NCBI RefSeq assembly: GCF_028858535.1
Contig: NZ_JAPMOU010000009.1
Location: 1 to 64,000 of the forward strand
From: Spartinivicinus poritis
GTDB lineage: Bacteria > Pseudomonadota > Gammaproteobacteria > Pseudomonadales > Zooshikellaceae
DNA length: 64,000 bases
Reading direction: 5' to 3'
Below, in pieces: positions 18,432 to 29,400 of the stretch (positions are counted from its first letter, which is position 1; each line of letters starts with the position of its first letter). The position numbers and the translations under genes are program-made. Under the pieces are notes generated by a model. It did no database searches and was not told the origin of the DNA. It was given only the letters and a program-made list of their open reading frames with translations.

Positions 18432-21400
18432 TTACCTGTTCTTATTGGTCCACCTTAAATCAAACTCAGCAATCCGCCGGCCAACAAACTGACCAATCCA
18501 ATAGCAGTCTTCAGTATCACTTTTAGCGTAAATGTGTTGATAGCCAGCCAAGCCTTTATTGTTCAACCAAATACCTTCACAGATGAGGTTGTCACAGAAG
18601 CAAGCCCCGCCGCCCCGTTGCTCAGCTCCGCAGTCGCTAGCATGAACAACTGACTCACTGCAACGGAACACACCACCTCCAAAAACAGCCGTGCAGCGAG
18701 TCACTTTAATGTAGCTTTGCTGACAGAGGGCAGCACCACCACCGTTATCAGACTCACATAGGCTAATCACGAGGTCAGAATCCTGTAAGCCATAAACACC
18801 GCCCCCTTCAGCTGACTCTTGGTTATTGATAGCGGCACAATCGCTGATGTAATGGGCAGTGATCCGTTGGCTATCATTGCCATAAATCCCACCCCCTTGT
18901 AGGCTGACGCGATGACCTTTGATATGACAGTTCAATACACAGTCTTCAGCACCATCCAGATAAAAGGCCCCCCCTCTAGCACCGGCTAGCTGGCGCTTAC
19001 CTAAGAAAGTCCAGCCTTCTAAATACACCTTACTAATTCTTTCGTTAGCATTCACTGCTCGCAGCACAAAGCGATTCTCAGGCTTTTCTTTGATCACTAG
19101 CGTCGTGGCTGGGTTGTAACCTATGATAGAAACACCACTACTGATGTACACGGTATTCTTAAGTTGATAGCCATGCCTGGCCGCATTAGCCGGATCTTCA
19201 GCATGATCCATCTCGGGATCTACAGGAGATTGCTGCGGTTTTGGAGGAAGCAAGATAATGGTGGTATGAGGCTCAATCGTGGTATCTGTGGAGCCATTGC
19301 CAAACACTGCTTCAAACGTCTGCTGGTTTCTCACTACTTTAGTATCACCACCAAAGCCAAAGGCAGCATATTGATCAATGTAGGTTTTAATAGCTTTCTG
19401 AGTAGCCAGCTTTTGGTCTGAGCTATTATTGCCGCCGAGCAACTTATTGGGATCAGCGGCAGAGATTGCATGGCCATTGCTGAACACCATGTCACCTTCA
19501 AGCTCCACGGGCTTACCAAAAATACTCTGGCCTTCCACTCGCAAGTTTCGCTCAAGATAGGTGTTTTCTTTTGCTCGGCACTCTCCGTTGATAGTCAGGT
19601 GGTGTGCAAACGTCTCTCCTTTCAACTGAGTGGTATGGTTGACCTGAATATTGTCCAACTGACTGAGCTTTTTAACTTTTAGTCCACCATCAACATCTAA
19701 GCTCTCTGTCACCAGCTGCTTACCAACCACTCTAAGGGCTTCATCAGAAAGCGTATCCGTAGTAACAGTGATGCCTTTAAGGGTATTTAAGTGCTCAGCA
19801 ATATCTACATTACCCGCGAGTTGTGTATGCCCTTTAACATCTAATGCTAAATCTGCCGCTTGGTTATTATGAATAGCCAGTGTCTGGTCAATATCCACAG
19901 CCCCTTGATGGCGATGATAGCCAGCAACCGTTAGATCCCCACCGACATTCAAATCACTGCCAACATCCAGTTGCTCAGCAATGGTAGCCCCTTTACCTAT
20001 TTCGAGGGCACCTAACGCCTTAAGATCCCCACCGTTTTCAATAGCACCAATAACAGACAAGTCTTTACCAACAGAAAGGGCACCTTCAGTGGCTTGATAG
20101 CCTTTGACAACCAGTGCTTTTCCATTTGGATCCGTCGTACTGACAACCATACCTTTAGGGCTTCTAAAAGCACCATTTAGGGTCAGATTGCCGTCTGTCG
20201 TTAAGTTGCCAGTAAAGTGGCTATTACCTTTAACACTTAGGGCTCTCTCTGCTTGATTTTGATTACTGATTCGCACTGATTCGCTAAAGTGAGTATTTCG
20301 AGCAAACTCACTGTGCCCTAGTACTTTCAAGTCATGGCCAACTTCCGCGTTCTGACCCACCTGTAAGCCACCCTCAACATCAACCTTATCGCGGAAGGTT
20401 GATGGGCCGGTCACATCCTGCTTTCCAACGGTGGTTTGATTACCAGTTAAAGTAAAATTCCCAACACTGGCAATATCACCCGTGGTTTTCATTCGGCCTT
20501 TCACTGTCAGAGCTAGGTCATCAGTGGAATCCGTTTCAATCGTCATTCCCTGTTGGGTTTTAATCGCTCCTCCTAAATCCAGGTCGCCCCCCAGCTGCAA
20601 GTGCCCCGTTAACTCACTGTCACCTTGCACATGAATGGCTTTTTCTTGGCTGCCTGCTGGTGTGGAAATTCTCAATGCATTATCGAACTGGCCAGGCCCA
20701 TTAAAGGTACTTTTCCCCCCAACAGCTAAAGACTGCTTGACCATTGCGCTACCATCAACGCTGGCACTTCCTGCAGCAGTTAAGTCAGCCCCTACCATTA
20801 GGCTATCGTTAAGCTCAAGGCCACCACCAATCGAGGCATCCCCCCTCACCGCGGCACTACCAGCTATTTCCGCATCACCTTTTATTTCAGCACTGCCATC
20901 AACGGTTAAATCACCATATAAGCGACTATTTGAACGGGCTCTTAACTCACCTGCTATTTCTGCATCGCCACCCACCCGAAGCCAGTCGGCTATATCAACA
21001 TCACCTTTGAGCTGACTGCTCCCTTTCACATAAAAAGCGTTTGGCTGGGTATCTGCCTCATTTGATTCAGGAAATTTCGTATCACCAACCGCTACGCGCT
21101 TACTGGCAAACAGATCGCCAGCTAAGTGGCTGGTTTGATTGACTTGTAACTGGCCTTCAATATGGGCATTCCCGGTTTGAGTATGATCACCGGTAAATGC
21201 GGTATCACCCGTTAATACCAAATCCCCTTTAGCATCGATAGGGCCATCAAACTCAGTAGAACCATGAAGTGAAGTACTACCCGTAAGATTGGTATTTCCA
21301 GTGATACCCACATCACCCGAAATGGCAGTGTTGCCAGTTATCGTCGTATCACCACTAATATTCACCTGGCCATCAATGTTGGCAGCCTTGTCTTGCTGAC

Positions 21401-23744
21401 CAGCAGCGATGGATACCCCTTGCTTGAAGTCAGCTGCTTTGGCTTCAACGGTTAGGGCCTGGGTGTTAATACCGGGTTCACCCAGCACTGTTAGGGAGTC
21501 ATCAAGGGTAACGGCACCTGTTAGGTGGCTACTACCAGACACCCGTTGATTACCGTTAACTTTTTGATCACCGGTAATAGCAGCATCACCCCCAATAGCC
21601 AGATTGCCAGCAAGCGCCGAGTCACTACCAACCGCTAATGTATCCGCAACTGTTAATCCCGCTTGAACATCAACACTACCACCAATAGTTGCTTGCTGAT
21701 CTACCTTTAAAGCGCCAGTATGCGTGGCTGAACCATGATGAGTTAAGTCACTGGGCTGGGCCTCACTACCAATAGTGACATTGCCAGAAACCTGTAAGTC
21801 AGCATTCAGCTCACTATTCTGATCAACCTTCAACTGTTGCTGAATATGGGCTTTCCCCCCAACAGTTAATGAACCTTGTAAGCTAGTGTCATCCTTCACC
21901 TGCACGCTTTTTTCAACATGAAGTGTTCCTTTAACCTGGGTATTACCTTCTGCCGATAAGTTACCTGCAACGCTAACTGCTTGACTAAATGAAGCTTTTT
22001 CAGCCACTTTAAGGGTATTATCAATTTCGGTATTACCGGATACCATTAGCTGGCCATCAAGTGCGGTATCTCCTTTCACATGGACTTGCTTACCATCAAG
22101 TGACTCAGCACCGACAAGTAATCCACTGCTAACAATCGCTTCCCCTTTAACTGATAATGCAGCCCCTTGACTAATCGGTTTATGAACCACTAACCCCTGT
22201 TTAACTTCTCCACTGCCCTCAGTGGTTAAATGGCCTTTTATCAACAAGCTGTCTTCTAGAGTGACTCGTGCTTTAAAAGTGGCAGGCGCTACAGCAATCA
22301 TTTTGCCGTTCACTGTTAGCTGATGGAGTTCGGTATGAGGCTGAATAAAGACTTTTTCACTGCTGGCAGTAAACCAGTTTTCATCCACATTATTGCTATT
22401 GGTACTGGTAATTCTTAACCCTTGTTCGGTAGCAGGTACATGGACATGAACAGCCGTTTGTGGGTTTTCGGTGCCAAAGCCTGCTCGCCCAGACTCATTA
22501 ATTATGAAAGGCGTTTTATCATTAACTTGATCATCCACCCTAAGTGCATTTCCTACCCCTTCCCACGTCACATGCAATGCAGCATCAGTATCACCAGCCC
22601 CCACCATCAACTTGCCCTGACTATCGAGCTTTAGCTGCTGATTTTGCATGGCATCTCTCACTTCTACAGAAGCTCTGCCAGGCAAGCTATCTAATCGCTG
22701 TAGGTCAATGAATGCGCTACTGTCCTTATTGAAGGCAAGGTGCTCACCCACACTCAGGCTTTCACCCACTTGTGCATCATCAGTAACACGTAAACTTTCA
22801 ACCTGGGTTGGCCCTGCGGTAAGGGATTTACCAATAACCGCTTCATTACTGACTGCCAGGGTCTGTGATTCTACATGTTGCTTGACTGAGAGGTTTTTAC
22901 TACGAATATCGCCTTCTACATCAGCATCGTCCCGTAGCCTAAGGTGATGAACATCAATCATCCCTTTACCACCAGTAATGACTGCTTCTTCGCTCACCAC
23001 CAAGCGCTTACCGTCCAAGGCTTCTAACGCGGTGATCTGGGTAGCTTGAAGATCGCCTGTGATATGGGCATTTTCCTGCAGGGTTAGGTTACTGACAGCA
23101 ATATCACCCGTTGGCCCGGTAATGGTTGCCTGCCCAGAAATAATGAGCTCCCCTCCTTCCAGGGTATTGGTCGCAGTGACATTGGCGGCATGAACATCAC
23201 CCGCAATTTCTGCACTTTCTTGCAGCGTTAAACGACTAACAGCAATATCACCAGTGGGCCCTGTAATGGTGGCAGGGCCAGTAATCGTCAGGCGATTCCC
23301 CTTCACTTCATCACTGGCAGTCACATTGGTAGCAGCAACATTGCCTGTTATTGAGGCATCTTCAGTCAGCGTCAAATGCTCAACCGCCACAGCCCCTTTA
23401 CCACCTGTGATATTGACTTGATCGGTAATGGTGAGCTCTTTGCCCGTTATAGACTCCTCAGCAACGAGATTCACAGCATCAAGGTCTCCGCCAATACTGG
23501 TATTTTTGTGTAAGGTGACATCATCTCCTACCTCAAGGCCAGCAGTTGTCTTCAGGTTACCCTCAACATGCAACTTGGCCTGAGGTAGTTCAGTACCTAC
23601 CCCAAGGTTTTTATTGCTATCAACACAAACCAAGTCATCCTTTTGGTTGATGCCTGACTCAATAAACTCTTTAAAGTTACTGCCAGTAGGAATGGCATTA
23701 TCTTTAAACATTGTCTCAAGATCAGATCGATTTTTTTTAGCCAT
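18432..23744 (-). CDS. Giant eCIS tail fibre (Afp13 position), repeat-built shaft with beta-helix tip
   Basis: 1770 residues. Residues 1-40 (MAKKNRSDLETMFKDNAIPT, ...SGINQKDD) are shared with the second fibre at 8364-10019 and probably anchor it to the baseplate. Residues ~100-290 hold about four units of ~48 residues (ITGPTGDIAVSxLTLQExA... pattern). The next ~1100 residues are a very regular low-complexity shaft built from Gly/Asp/Val words such as LxVxGxxxIxGxLxV. A tail-fibre motif INESGRAGFGTENPQTAVHV lies near residue 410, and LATQKAIKTYIDQYA ends the shaft. The last ~235 residues look like a right-handed parallel beta-helix rich in Gly-Gly and Cys (GGGIYGNDSQ, GGGVYGLQDS, GGGAALCQ, GGGVFRCS, GGGACFCDN). 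Expected role: receptor binding. Far longer than the Afp13 fibre I remember. Confidence 0.82.
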   Translation of the reverse strand: MAKKNRSDLETMFKDNAIPTGSNFKEFIESGINQKDDLVCVDSNKNLGVGTELPQAKLHVEGNLKTTAGLEVGDDVTLHKNTSIGGDLDAVNLVAEESITGKELTITDQVNITGGKGAVAVEHLTLTEDASITGNVAATNVTASDEVKGNRLTITGPATITGPTGDIAVSRLTLQESAEIAGDVHAANVTATNTLEGGELIISGQATITGPTGDIAVSNLTLQENAHITGDLQATQITALEALDGKRLVVSEEAVITGGKGMIDVHHLRLRDDADVEGDIRSKNLSVKQHVESQTLAVSNEAVIGKSLTAGPTQVESLRVTDDAQVGESLSVGEHLAFNKDSSAFIDLQRLDSLPGRASVEVRDAMQNQQLKLDSQGKLMVGAGDTDAALHVTWEGVGNALRVDDQVNDKTPFIINESGRAGFGTENPQTAVHVHVPATEQGLRITSTNSNNVDENWFTASSEKVFIQPHTELHQLTVNGKMIAVAPATFKARVTLEDSLLIKGHLTTEGSGEVKQGLVVHKPISQGAALSVKGEAIVSSGLLVGAESLDGKQVHVKGDTALDGQLMVSGNTEIDNTLKVAEKASFSQAVSVAGNLSAEGNTQVKGTLHVEKSVQVKDDTSLQGSLTVGGKAHIQQQLKVDQNSELNADLQVSGNVTIGSEAQPSDLTHHGSATHTGALKVDQQATIGGSVDVQAGLTVADTLAVGSDSALAGNLAIGGDAAITGDQKVNGNQRVSGSSHLTGAVTLDDSLTVLGEPGINTQALTVEAKAADFKQGVSIAAGQQDKAANIDGQVNISGDTTITGNTAISGDVGITGNTNLTGSTSLHGSTEFDGPIDAKGDLVLTGDTAFTGDHTQTGNAHIEGQLQVNQTSHLAGDLFASKRVAVGDTKFPESNEADTQPNAFYVKGSSQLKGDVDIADWLRVGGDAEIAGELRARSNSRLYGDLTVDGSAEIKGDAEIAGSAAVRGDASIGGGLELNDSLMVGADLTAAGSASVDGSAMVKQSLAVGGKSTFNGPGQFDNALRISTPAGSQEKAIHVQGDSELTGHLQLGGDLDLGGAIKTQQGMTIETDSTDDLALTVKGRMKTTGDIASVGNFTLTGNQTTVGKQDVTGPSTFRDKVDVEGGLQVGQNAEVGHDLKVLGHSEFARNTHFSESVRISNQNQAERALSVKGNSHFTGNLTTDGNLTLNGAFRSPKGMVVSTTDPNGKALVVKGYQATEGALSVGKDLSVIGAIENGGDLKALGALEIGKGATIAEQLDVGSDLNVGGDLTVAGYHRHQGAVDIDQTLAIHNNQAADLALDVKGHTQLAGNVDIAEHLNTLKGITVTTDTLSDEALRVVGKQLVTESLDVDGGLKVKKLSQLDNIQVNHTTQLKGETFAHHLTINGECRAKENTYLERNLRVEGQSIFGKPVELEGDMVFSNGHAISAADPNKLLGGNNSSDQKLATQKAIKTYIDQYAAFGFGGDTKVVRNQQTFEAVFGNGSTDTTIEPHTTIILLPPKPQQSPVDPEMDHAEDPANAARHGYQLKNTVYISSGVSIIGYNPATTLVIKEKPENRFVLRAVNANERISKVYLEGWTFLGKRQLAGARGGAFYLDGAEDCVLNCHIKGHRVSLQGGGIYGNDSQRITAHYISDCAAINNQESAEGGGVYGLQDSDLVISLCESDNGGGAALCQQSYIKVTRCTAVFGGGVFRCSESVVHASDCGAEQRGGGACFCDNLICEGIWLNNKGLAGYQHIYAKSDTEDCYWIGQFVGRRIAEFDLRWTNKNR

Positions 23745-23881
23745 AACGTTTCCTTGGATGATTAGTCCTATTAGTGATTAGCTCAAGCAGCTAAGCGAAC
23801 AGCCAACGAGCTAACTGATTAAAAAACTTACGATTTAAGGGTGGGTGGACACTGGGGTGCGAGTAGAAAACTCAATAGCAA

Positions 23882-26356
23882 CTAGTTAGATAGACATAAG
23901 TGGTTAGGGGCTTTTACTCGAATAACAAAGGGGTCATGAACACTATTAGGGCCAGGATTAATGGCTCCCTGCCCAATACAACCAAAGTCCTTATCATTGG
24001 GTGGGTAGTTCAATAATGCAGCACTTTGGTAGCCAATGATAAACTTACCAATCGGGTATCTCTCATCACCAATTTTCGAGTGCTGAAAATCCTCAGGATC
24101 AATCGTGTAAGGCCGGTTGTTCTTAAACTCTGTAAGACACTCGTTCAGCACCTTTGCTGCAGCTTCAATGCGCGTCTTCCGCTCATCAACATGCGCATTT
24201 GCATAAACAAACAGCATTGCATTTCGCCATGCACAGTAAGCTTTTTCAAAAATCGCCATATCTGCTCGATCCAAAAACAGTAGCAGTGGAGAGAGGTGAG
24301 CTGGCAATTGCTCAAACACAGCCTGATAAATTAGCTCCTGAAAAGTGGTGTTTTGAAAGCGGGTTGGCCAATTTGGCAATACAATAAATACCAAGTGAGG
24401 TATCGCTGTTTCAGGGTAGTTGCTAGGGTTTACGCCATGGCGCAGTAAGGTGCCTTCAACACAATGAAAGCCTTCATAGTTATTGGCTGAGAGTAATTTT
24501 GACATCACTACCGGTAACCCTAATTGTCTATAAACCCGGTACTTAAAGCCCACCACATTAGCCTCTCCCCAAATCGCGTCATTCAGATAGTGATGCCCCT
24601 GCCCCCGTAACGGCCCCACCTGAGGTACATCTAAAATGAATAAGGCTTTATCAACCACACACTTAAGCTTGGCTAGTCGCTTATTTAGCTGGCTGGTAGT
24701 CATGAGTGGCGCATCAGGATGGTTTAAAAGCACTTCACTGTAGTGGCAAAATAGCTCTTCATACTTTAATACTGAGTCATCAGGGACTGTTTCATGGTGA
24801 CGAGCCAATAAGTGTTCCATCCCCCTGTTTAAACGGAGTAAATGCTTTTCACCAAATGGCCTTTCAGTCAATTGATTAAAGTCAGGGGACTGATAATCAG
24901 CGACAGACTTCGTCAGTATCTGCTCTACGTCGGTAATGTCATCAACTGATTGGGACTGGTGAGAAGCCGGCAGTTGGCTGACTAGCTGCCAAAACGCTCC
25001 CACCTCGGCATCGCTAAGGGTTTCACTCCCCTGCATTTTTTCTAATAACCCACCTAACAAGTGCCAAAGCTCAGCTTTCGGCACACACATAAGTTGATGG
25101 GTATGGGCCAGCTGAGCAAACTGATTGGTCAATACCTGGTCCATAAACAGTAAATAAGCTTGTAAACGGCGTATCTGCTCAATACGTTGGCCGGACTCGT
25201 TAGCTGCAATGCCAGCGGTGCCGACACCATAGGTCACTGGCAACTCATGCTGGATAGGCACATAGTTAGCTAGTTCTCGATTCTCTCCAGCATGTTCATC
25301 AACCTTCCGGCCAGGGGAAATGCCTGGTTGCATCAGCTCCTTCACTCGCTCACAAACATCATTGGCACTAAAGCTAACTGAGATACCGTTTTTCAGTACC
25401 GCCATATAACTCAGGGTTTTTTCGATATTGAGATGAGGTGCTTTATTCGTTTGTAGTGGGTAAATCCAAGGCTCCCAGTCTTGTTCCGATGGTTCACTCG
25501 CCCCCGTAATTTCAAGCCGGTCCACTTGCTCAACCCCTTCGACCGCTAACCCTTCTGTCATCAGTCGAGACACATATAAAGTATCCTTTAACACAGGCTC
25601 CTGTAATTCATTCTCATCTGAATAACCACGGATAAGCCAAGGACCAGTATGGAGGCTCTCAAAACTAATACCTTTGGCTAGCAGCTCTGCTAGCGATCTA
25701 AATGGAACTGAGGGTGAGATTAACGCAATAAAGCGGGCTAATAATTGAGCAAGGGTTTCTACAGTGTCTTTGCCGTCAGTGATCCGTACTTTGAGCCGAA
25801 TGATTAAATCGTAACTGTCGAGTATTTGGAGACCAGGCAGCCCAGTATCAGTGCTACCTTGGCTTTCCGTCGGTGACTCTAAATCTTCCCCAAGATTACG
25901 GTGTTGAAGAAATACTTGCTGAACAAGTCCCTTAAGTAGATTCTTGTCAACGCCTTCCTCAGGGATCACTGAAATTCGCCAAAGCCATGGGAATAAGGGC
26001 GCAGGCATTGCCATTACATTGCGTACGCCAGGCACGTTCAAGATCAGTTGCCTTAGATCATCCGCTGTGACTGGCTCACAAGGTAGTACTTTTGGCTGCC
26101 CCCAAAAAGCAAGTGACTCGTCTGTATCATCAGGCGTTGCCATCCAGTCTGGCACTGAAAAATCCAGCCGATACCCCAAGTCTGTCATTGCATAACAAGC
26201 TGACTCTAGGAAGGTAATACCTGGGTCATGTAAGTTGTGATCAGTCCAGGTTTCACTGGCTAAGTGTTGTATAAGCTCAACACCCTGATCACGAAGTGCA
26301 AAGAAATCCTGCGCCGTCTCAGTGGGACCACGATTCGGTATGGTTAAGCTATTCAT
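23882..26356 (-). CDS. eCIS baseplate protein (Afp12-like)
   Basis: 824 residues, in the Afp12 position between the Afp11-like baseplate gene and the fibre. The N-terminus (ETWTDHNLHDPGITFLESACYAMTDLGYRLDF is the family hallmark region; key words HNLHDPGITFLE and YAMTDLGYR) is the opening conserved in Afp11/Afp12 wedge proteins. A middle part contains QIRRLQAYLLFMDQVLTNQFAQL-type helices and the end is beta-rich with Cys and Pro. Expected role: second wedge component next to gp6-like Afp11, bridging the central hub to sheath and fibres. It begins 115 bases after the upstream stop; no structured repeat was seen in that gap. Confidence 0.85.
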   Translation of the reverse strand: MNSLTIPNRGPTETAQDFFALRDQGVELIQHLASETWTDHNLHDPGITFLESACYAMTDLGYRLDFSVPDWMATPDDTDESLAFWGQPKVLPCEPVTADDLRQLILNVPGVRNVMAMPAPLFPWLWRISVIPEEGVDKNLLKGLVQQVFLQHRNLGEDLESPTESQGSTDTGLPGLQILDSYDLIIRLKVRITDGKDTVETLAQLLARFIALISPSVPFRSLAELLAKGISFESLHTGPWLIRGYSDENELQEPVLKDTLYVSRLMTEGLAVEGVEQVDRLEITGASEPSEQDWEPWIYPLQTNKAPHLNIEKTLSYMAVLKNGISVSFSANDVCERVKELMQPGISPGRKVDEHAGENRELANYVPIQHELPVTYGVGTAGIAANESGQRIEQIRRLQAYLLFMDQVLTNQFAQLAHTHQLMCVPKAELWHLLGGLLEKMQGSETLSDAEVGAFWQLVSQLPASHQSQSVDDITDVEQILTKSVADYQSPDFNQLTERPFGEKHLLRLNRGMEHLLARHHETVPDDSVLKYEELFCHYSEVLLNHPDAPLMTTSQLNKRLAKLKCVVDKALFILDVPQVGPLRGQGHHYLNDAIWGEANVVGFKYRVYRQLGLPVVMSKLLSANNYEGFHCVEGTLLRHGVNPSNYPETAIPHLVFIVLPNWPTRFQNTTFQELIYQAVFEQLPAHLSPLLLFLDRADMAIFEKAYCAWRNAMLFVYANAHVDERKTRIEAAAKVLNECLTEFKNNRPYTIDPEDFQHSKIGDERYPIGKFIIGYQSAALLNYPPNDKDFGCIGQGAINPGPNSVHDPFVIRVKAPNHLCLSN

Positions 26357-26471
26357 AGGTTAATTCGCTTCCGTCTTGAGAATCTGTCGAAATTGAGAAC
26401 CTGTCGAAAGCTACAGTCTTAGCTCGTAATCTTTTGCAACAGTCTCTTAAACAGTGAGGAGTGAGGGGGCG

Positions 26472-29400
26472 CTAATTAGGTGCTACTTCAAAGTCATATT
26501 CAATTTCCATGATACTAATGCCCTCAAAAATCGCTTTTCCTTCAGGCAGTGCACGCAAGATATGTTTTTTAGCTGGCACCAGCACAATATCAGGCGCCTC
26601 TGGTTTGATTTCGCTACCCTCAACTTTGACTGGCTTCTCTCCATCCCCTTTGATCAGGTAAGCCCCTACCTGCATAACTAAATTGACATAGTCTCGTTGC
26701 TCAACAAAGGTAACGACATCAGAGAGATAGATAGAGCCTTTCAAGTTGCTACTCTCACCACCACCTACCCAGGGGCTTAGCATGGCGGTTAGCTCGTCAT
26801 TTAAGGTTTTAACCACTACCCCTGGGTCATACTGAGGCTCAAAAGTCAGAGCGATATCAAATTGCACTTCATGAAACCTGGGGGCTCTCACGTCTAGTTG
26901 CACAACTGGTGACATGAGGGTTTGAAGATAATCTTGAATTTTTAGCCGTAAATAGGGAGGAACCGTTGGCTTTAATAATTCAGGGTCAGCCGTTTTAGGG
27001 ACCACCAGTAATCGAACGTGAAAGCCTTGCCCTTCCACCCTCTGACAGTTTGCTAAAAAAATCTCTGGGAATTGTTCTAATACCAAGCGCTCATAATCCC
27101 ATAAATTTAACGCCCTACCTTTGTGTCGAAGTCGCTCACTGACCCTCATAGCAAAGGCATCTGGAGACTCTGCTGGGCGCCCCTCAAATGAAGGAAATGG
27201 CTGAGTGACAGAGCCTATCGCAGCACGAATCGCTGGCTCAACACTGTCTTCCACTAATGCTGCTATGGTGTTTGCAGGCAAGGCATCAGGTAAATGCAAA
27301 GGAGGAGATATTTCATCGTTATAGGTGACTTTGACTGCTTGACTATACACACCATCAAGCTCAGACCAGGCTAGTGTGCTCAGTGTACCATTAGGCCGTT
27401 TAACAGCGGCTCGCAGCCAAAGCTGGTTATCACCTAAATAAGCCCCTGTCCTTGTCATCTCTGCTAATAGCCCAAACGATATGATGCCTGAGTCCAACAA
27501 GGTGTTAGTTTCATCAGACAAAATTAATGCCCGTTCAGTATCTTTGGTTTGATTATCGACACCAAAGCGGACCCATTGCTGAGTCACTCCCTCTGTTGCC
27601 ATATAGCTCCAGGTTAATTCACTGTCCGTGTCATCTTCATCAGCGCTATCAATGGGGGCTATTTGAAATAAGGTTTCAAGTGTCCCGCCTAACGGGGCTT
27701 GTGAGAAACCAAGATAGAGATAACCAGTATTATCAAATACTGAAACAAAGGTTTTTTTATCGACGTCACTTAGGTTCTGAAGTCCTAGAGGATTCAAATG
27801 ATACAGCTGATGTCGACTAGTTGGACTCAACTGGTTAACCGAAAAATCTGCTTTAGCCTCATAATCAACCTGTATGCTGTTAATGGTTGGCGTCCAAGGC
27901 TCTGGGACAATGACGGGCTCATCAATCGATGCAGGCGCTGTGGGCTGCTGTGGTTCTGTCGGTGCTATTGGCTTACTGGGTGGATCGTAACGATCGTAAG
28001 GTGCTGCCAGTGGTTTGGTCTTATCGCTAAACTCAGATTTAGCAGCATAGTCTTTTTCAAACGCTAAGCTGCCATTGGATGTCACTGAAAACAGAGAAAA
28101 TGTTTTCTTATCATGATTATGCTGTGCCCCCTGCCCAGCACCTGATCGCGCTTGCCCGACAAAAACACAAGTACTCAAGTTTGAGTTAGTGAACCAGGAC
28201 TGGCTACCACCACAGTTTTCAATGGCTTCAACCAGGGCAGGTAAACTTCGCTCAGCGACTGTGCCAATGGCATTCCCTGACGTTATCACGACAGATTGGC
28301 CATATACCAAACTATTCAGGAAGTCAGCCATTTGCTGGTTACCGCCATTACTTAAGTTAAATGCACGCTGCTCGGTCCACAGTCTTAAGTTGTTATCCCA
28401 GATATAAATATTAAAAGCGGCCGTTGTCGTCGTATTATTTCGAACAATTCGCTGATGATAAGCATCATATAGCCCCACCTCCGAGTCAGAAGTGGTTGGA
28501 TCTGATATCAGGTAAAACCACAAAGACGCCCAGTGCGCTGTCCAAGGCTGATCATATTGGCTTTTTTGAACCTGATACTCACTCAATGCCTGTTGATAAT
28601 GCTGCATACTTTCGGTATAAGCCGCTAATGCCTGCGGATAAGCAGCTTTAGCATCTTCATAATCTTCCAGGTCAATCTGATACTGAAGCTGTTGCTGCGC
28701 ATATTGATTGGCATGCCAAGTAGTCACTGATGCATACAAGCTGTGACCAAAATCATCATGACCCAACCTGAATCCATACCATACGGGCCATTCTCTGGGC
28801 TCACTATTATCCAGTGGTAGTTCTGCATAATCTGGCCAAGAAAAGTTTTCTGGATAAAGGGTTGATGCATCCTTCGCACTGATTGAAGTGGACTCAAATA
28901 ACAACTGATCGGCTTCATAGTGATACGCTGAACCAACTGCCACTTGATGATTAGGCCATTGGCTGAAATCACCATCCTGAGTAGCAATTAAATAATCACG
29001 ATAAGGCTTGTAGTACTCAAACAAATCGTTGGGTTTATTATTCCAATCCAGGTTAACCGACAACCAATCTAATGCTTTAAGGCTAAGTTCTGTGTGTGTT
29101 AACTGGGTTTCTGCCTGTGGTGCGGGTTGACTACCAAACAACTCCATTGGCCCACCGGGATCGAGAGGACCTTCATCATTGCGAATAAGGGGTAAGGTTA
29201 ATCCCTTTACACTAACATGCAGCGATACTGTATTTAATAAGCCCATTTTAAAAGTCTGGTAGTGCTTGACGAAATGACTGTCAGTTTCTTTTAATGCTAA
29301 TTTTAGTTGTGGCAGCTCTGGTGAACCTAGGGATTGGCTTTCAGGTACTTGTATAGCAGGAAATAATGCTGTCAATTTAATTTCAACGACGACTGCATCA

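Noticed and set aside
18432-23744. Collagen-like protein or CRISPR-like periodic repeat
   Set aside because: The periodicity is at protein level in an intact frame, without Gly-X-Y triplets, and there are no identical DNA repeats with unique spacers.
28724-28987. Small minus-strand frame inside the Afp11-like gene
   Set aside because: Out-of-frame shadow of the baseplate gene, no ribosome site.
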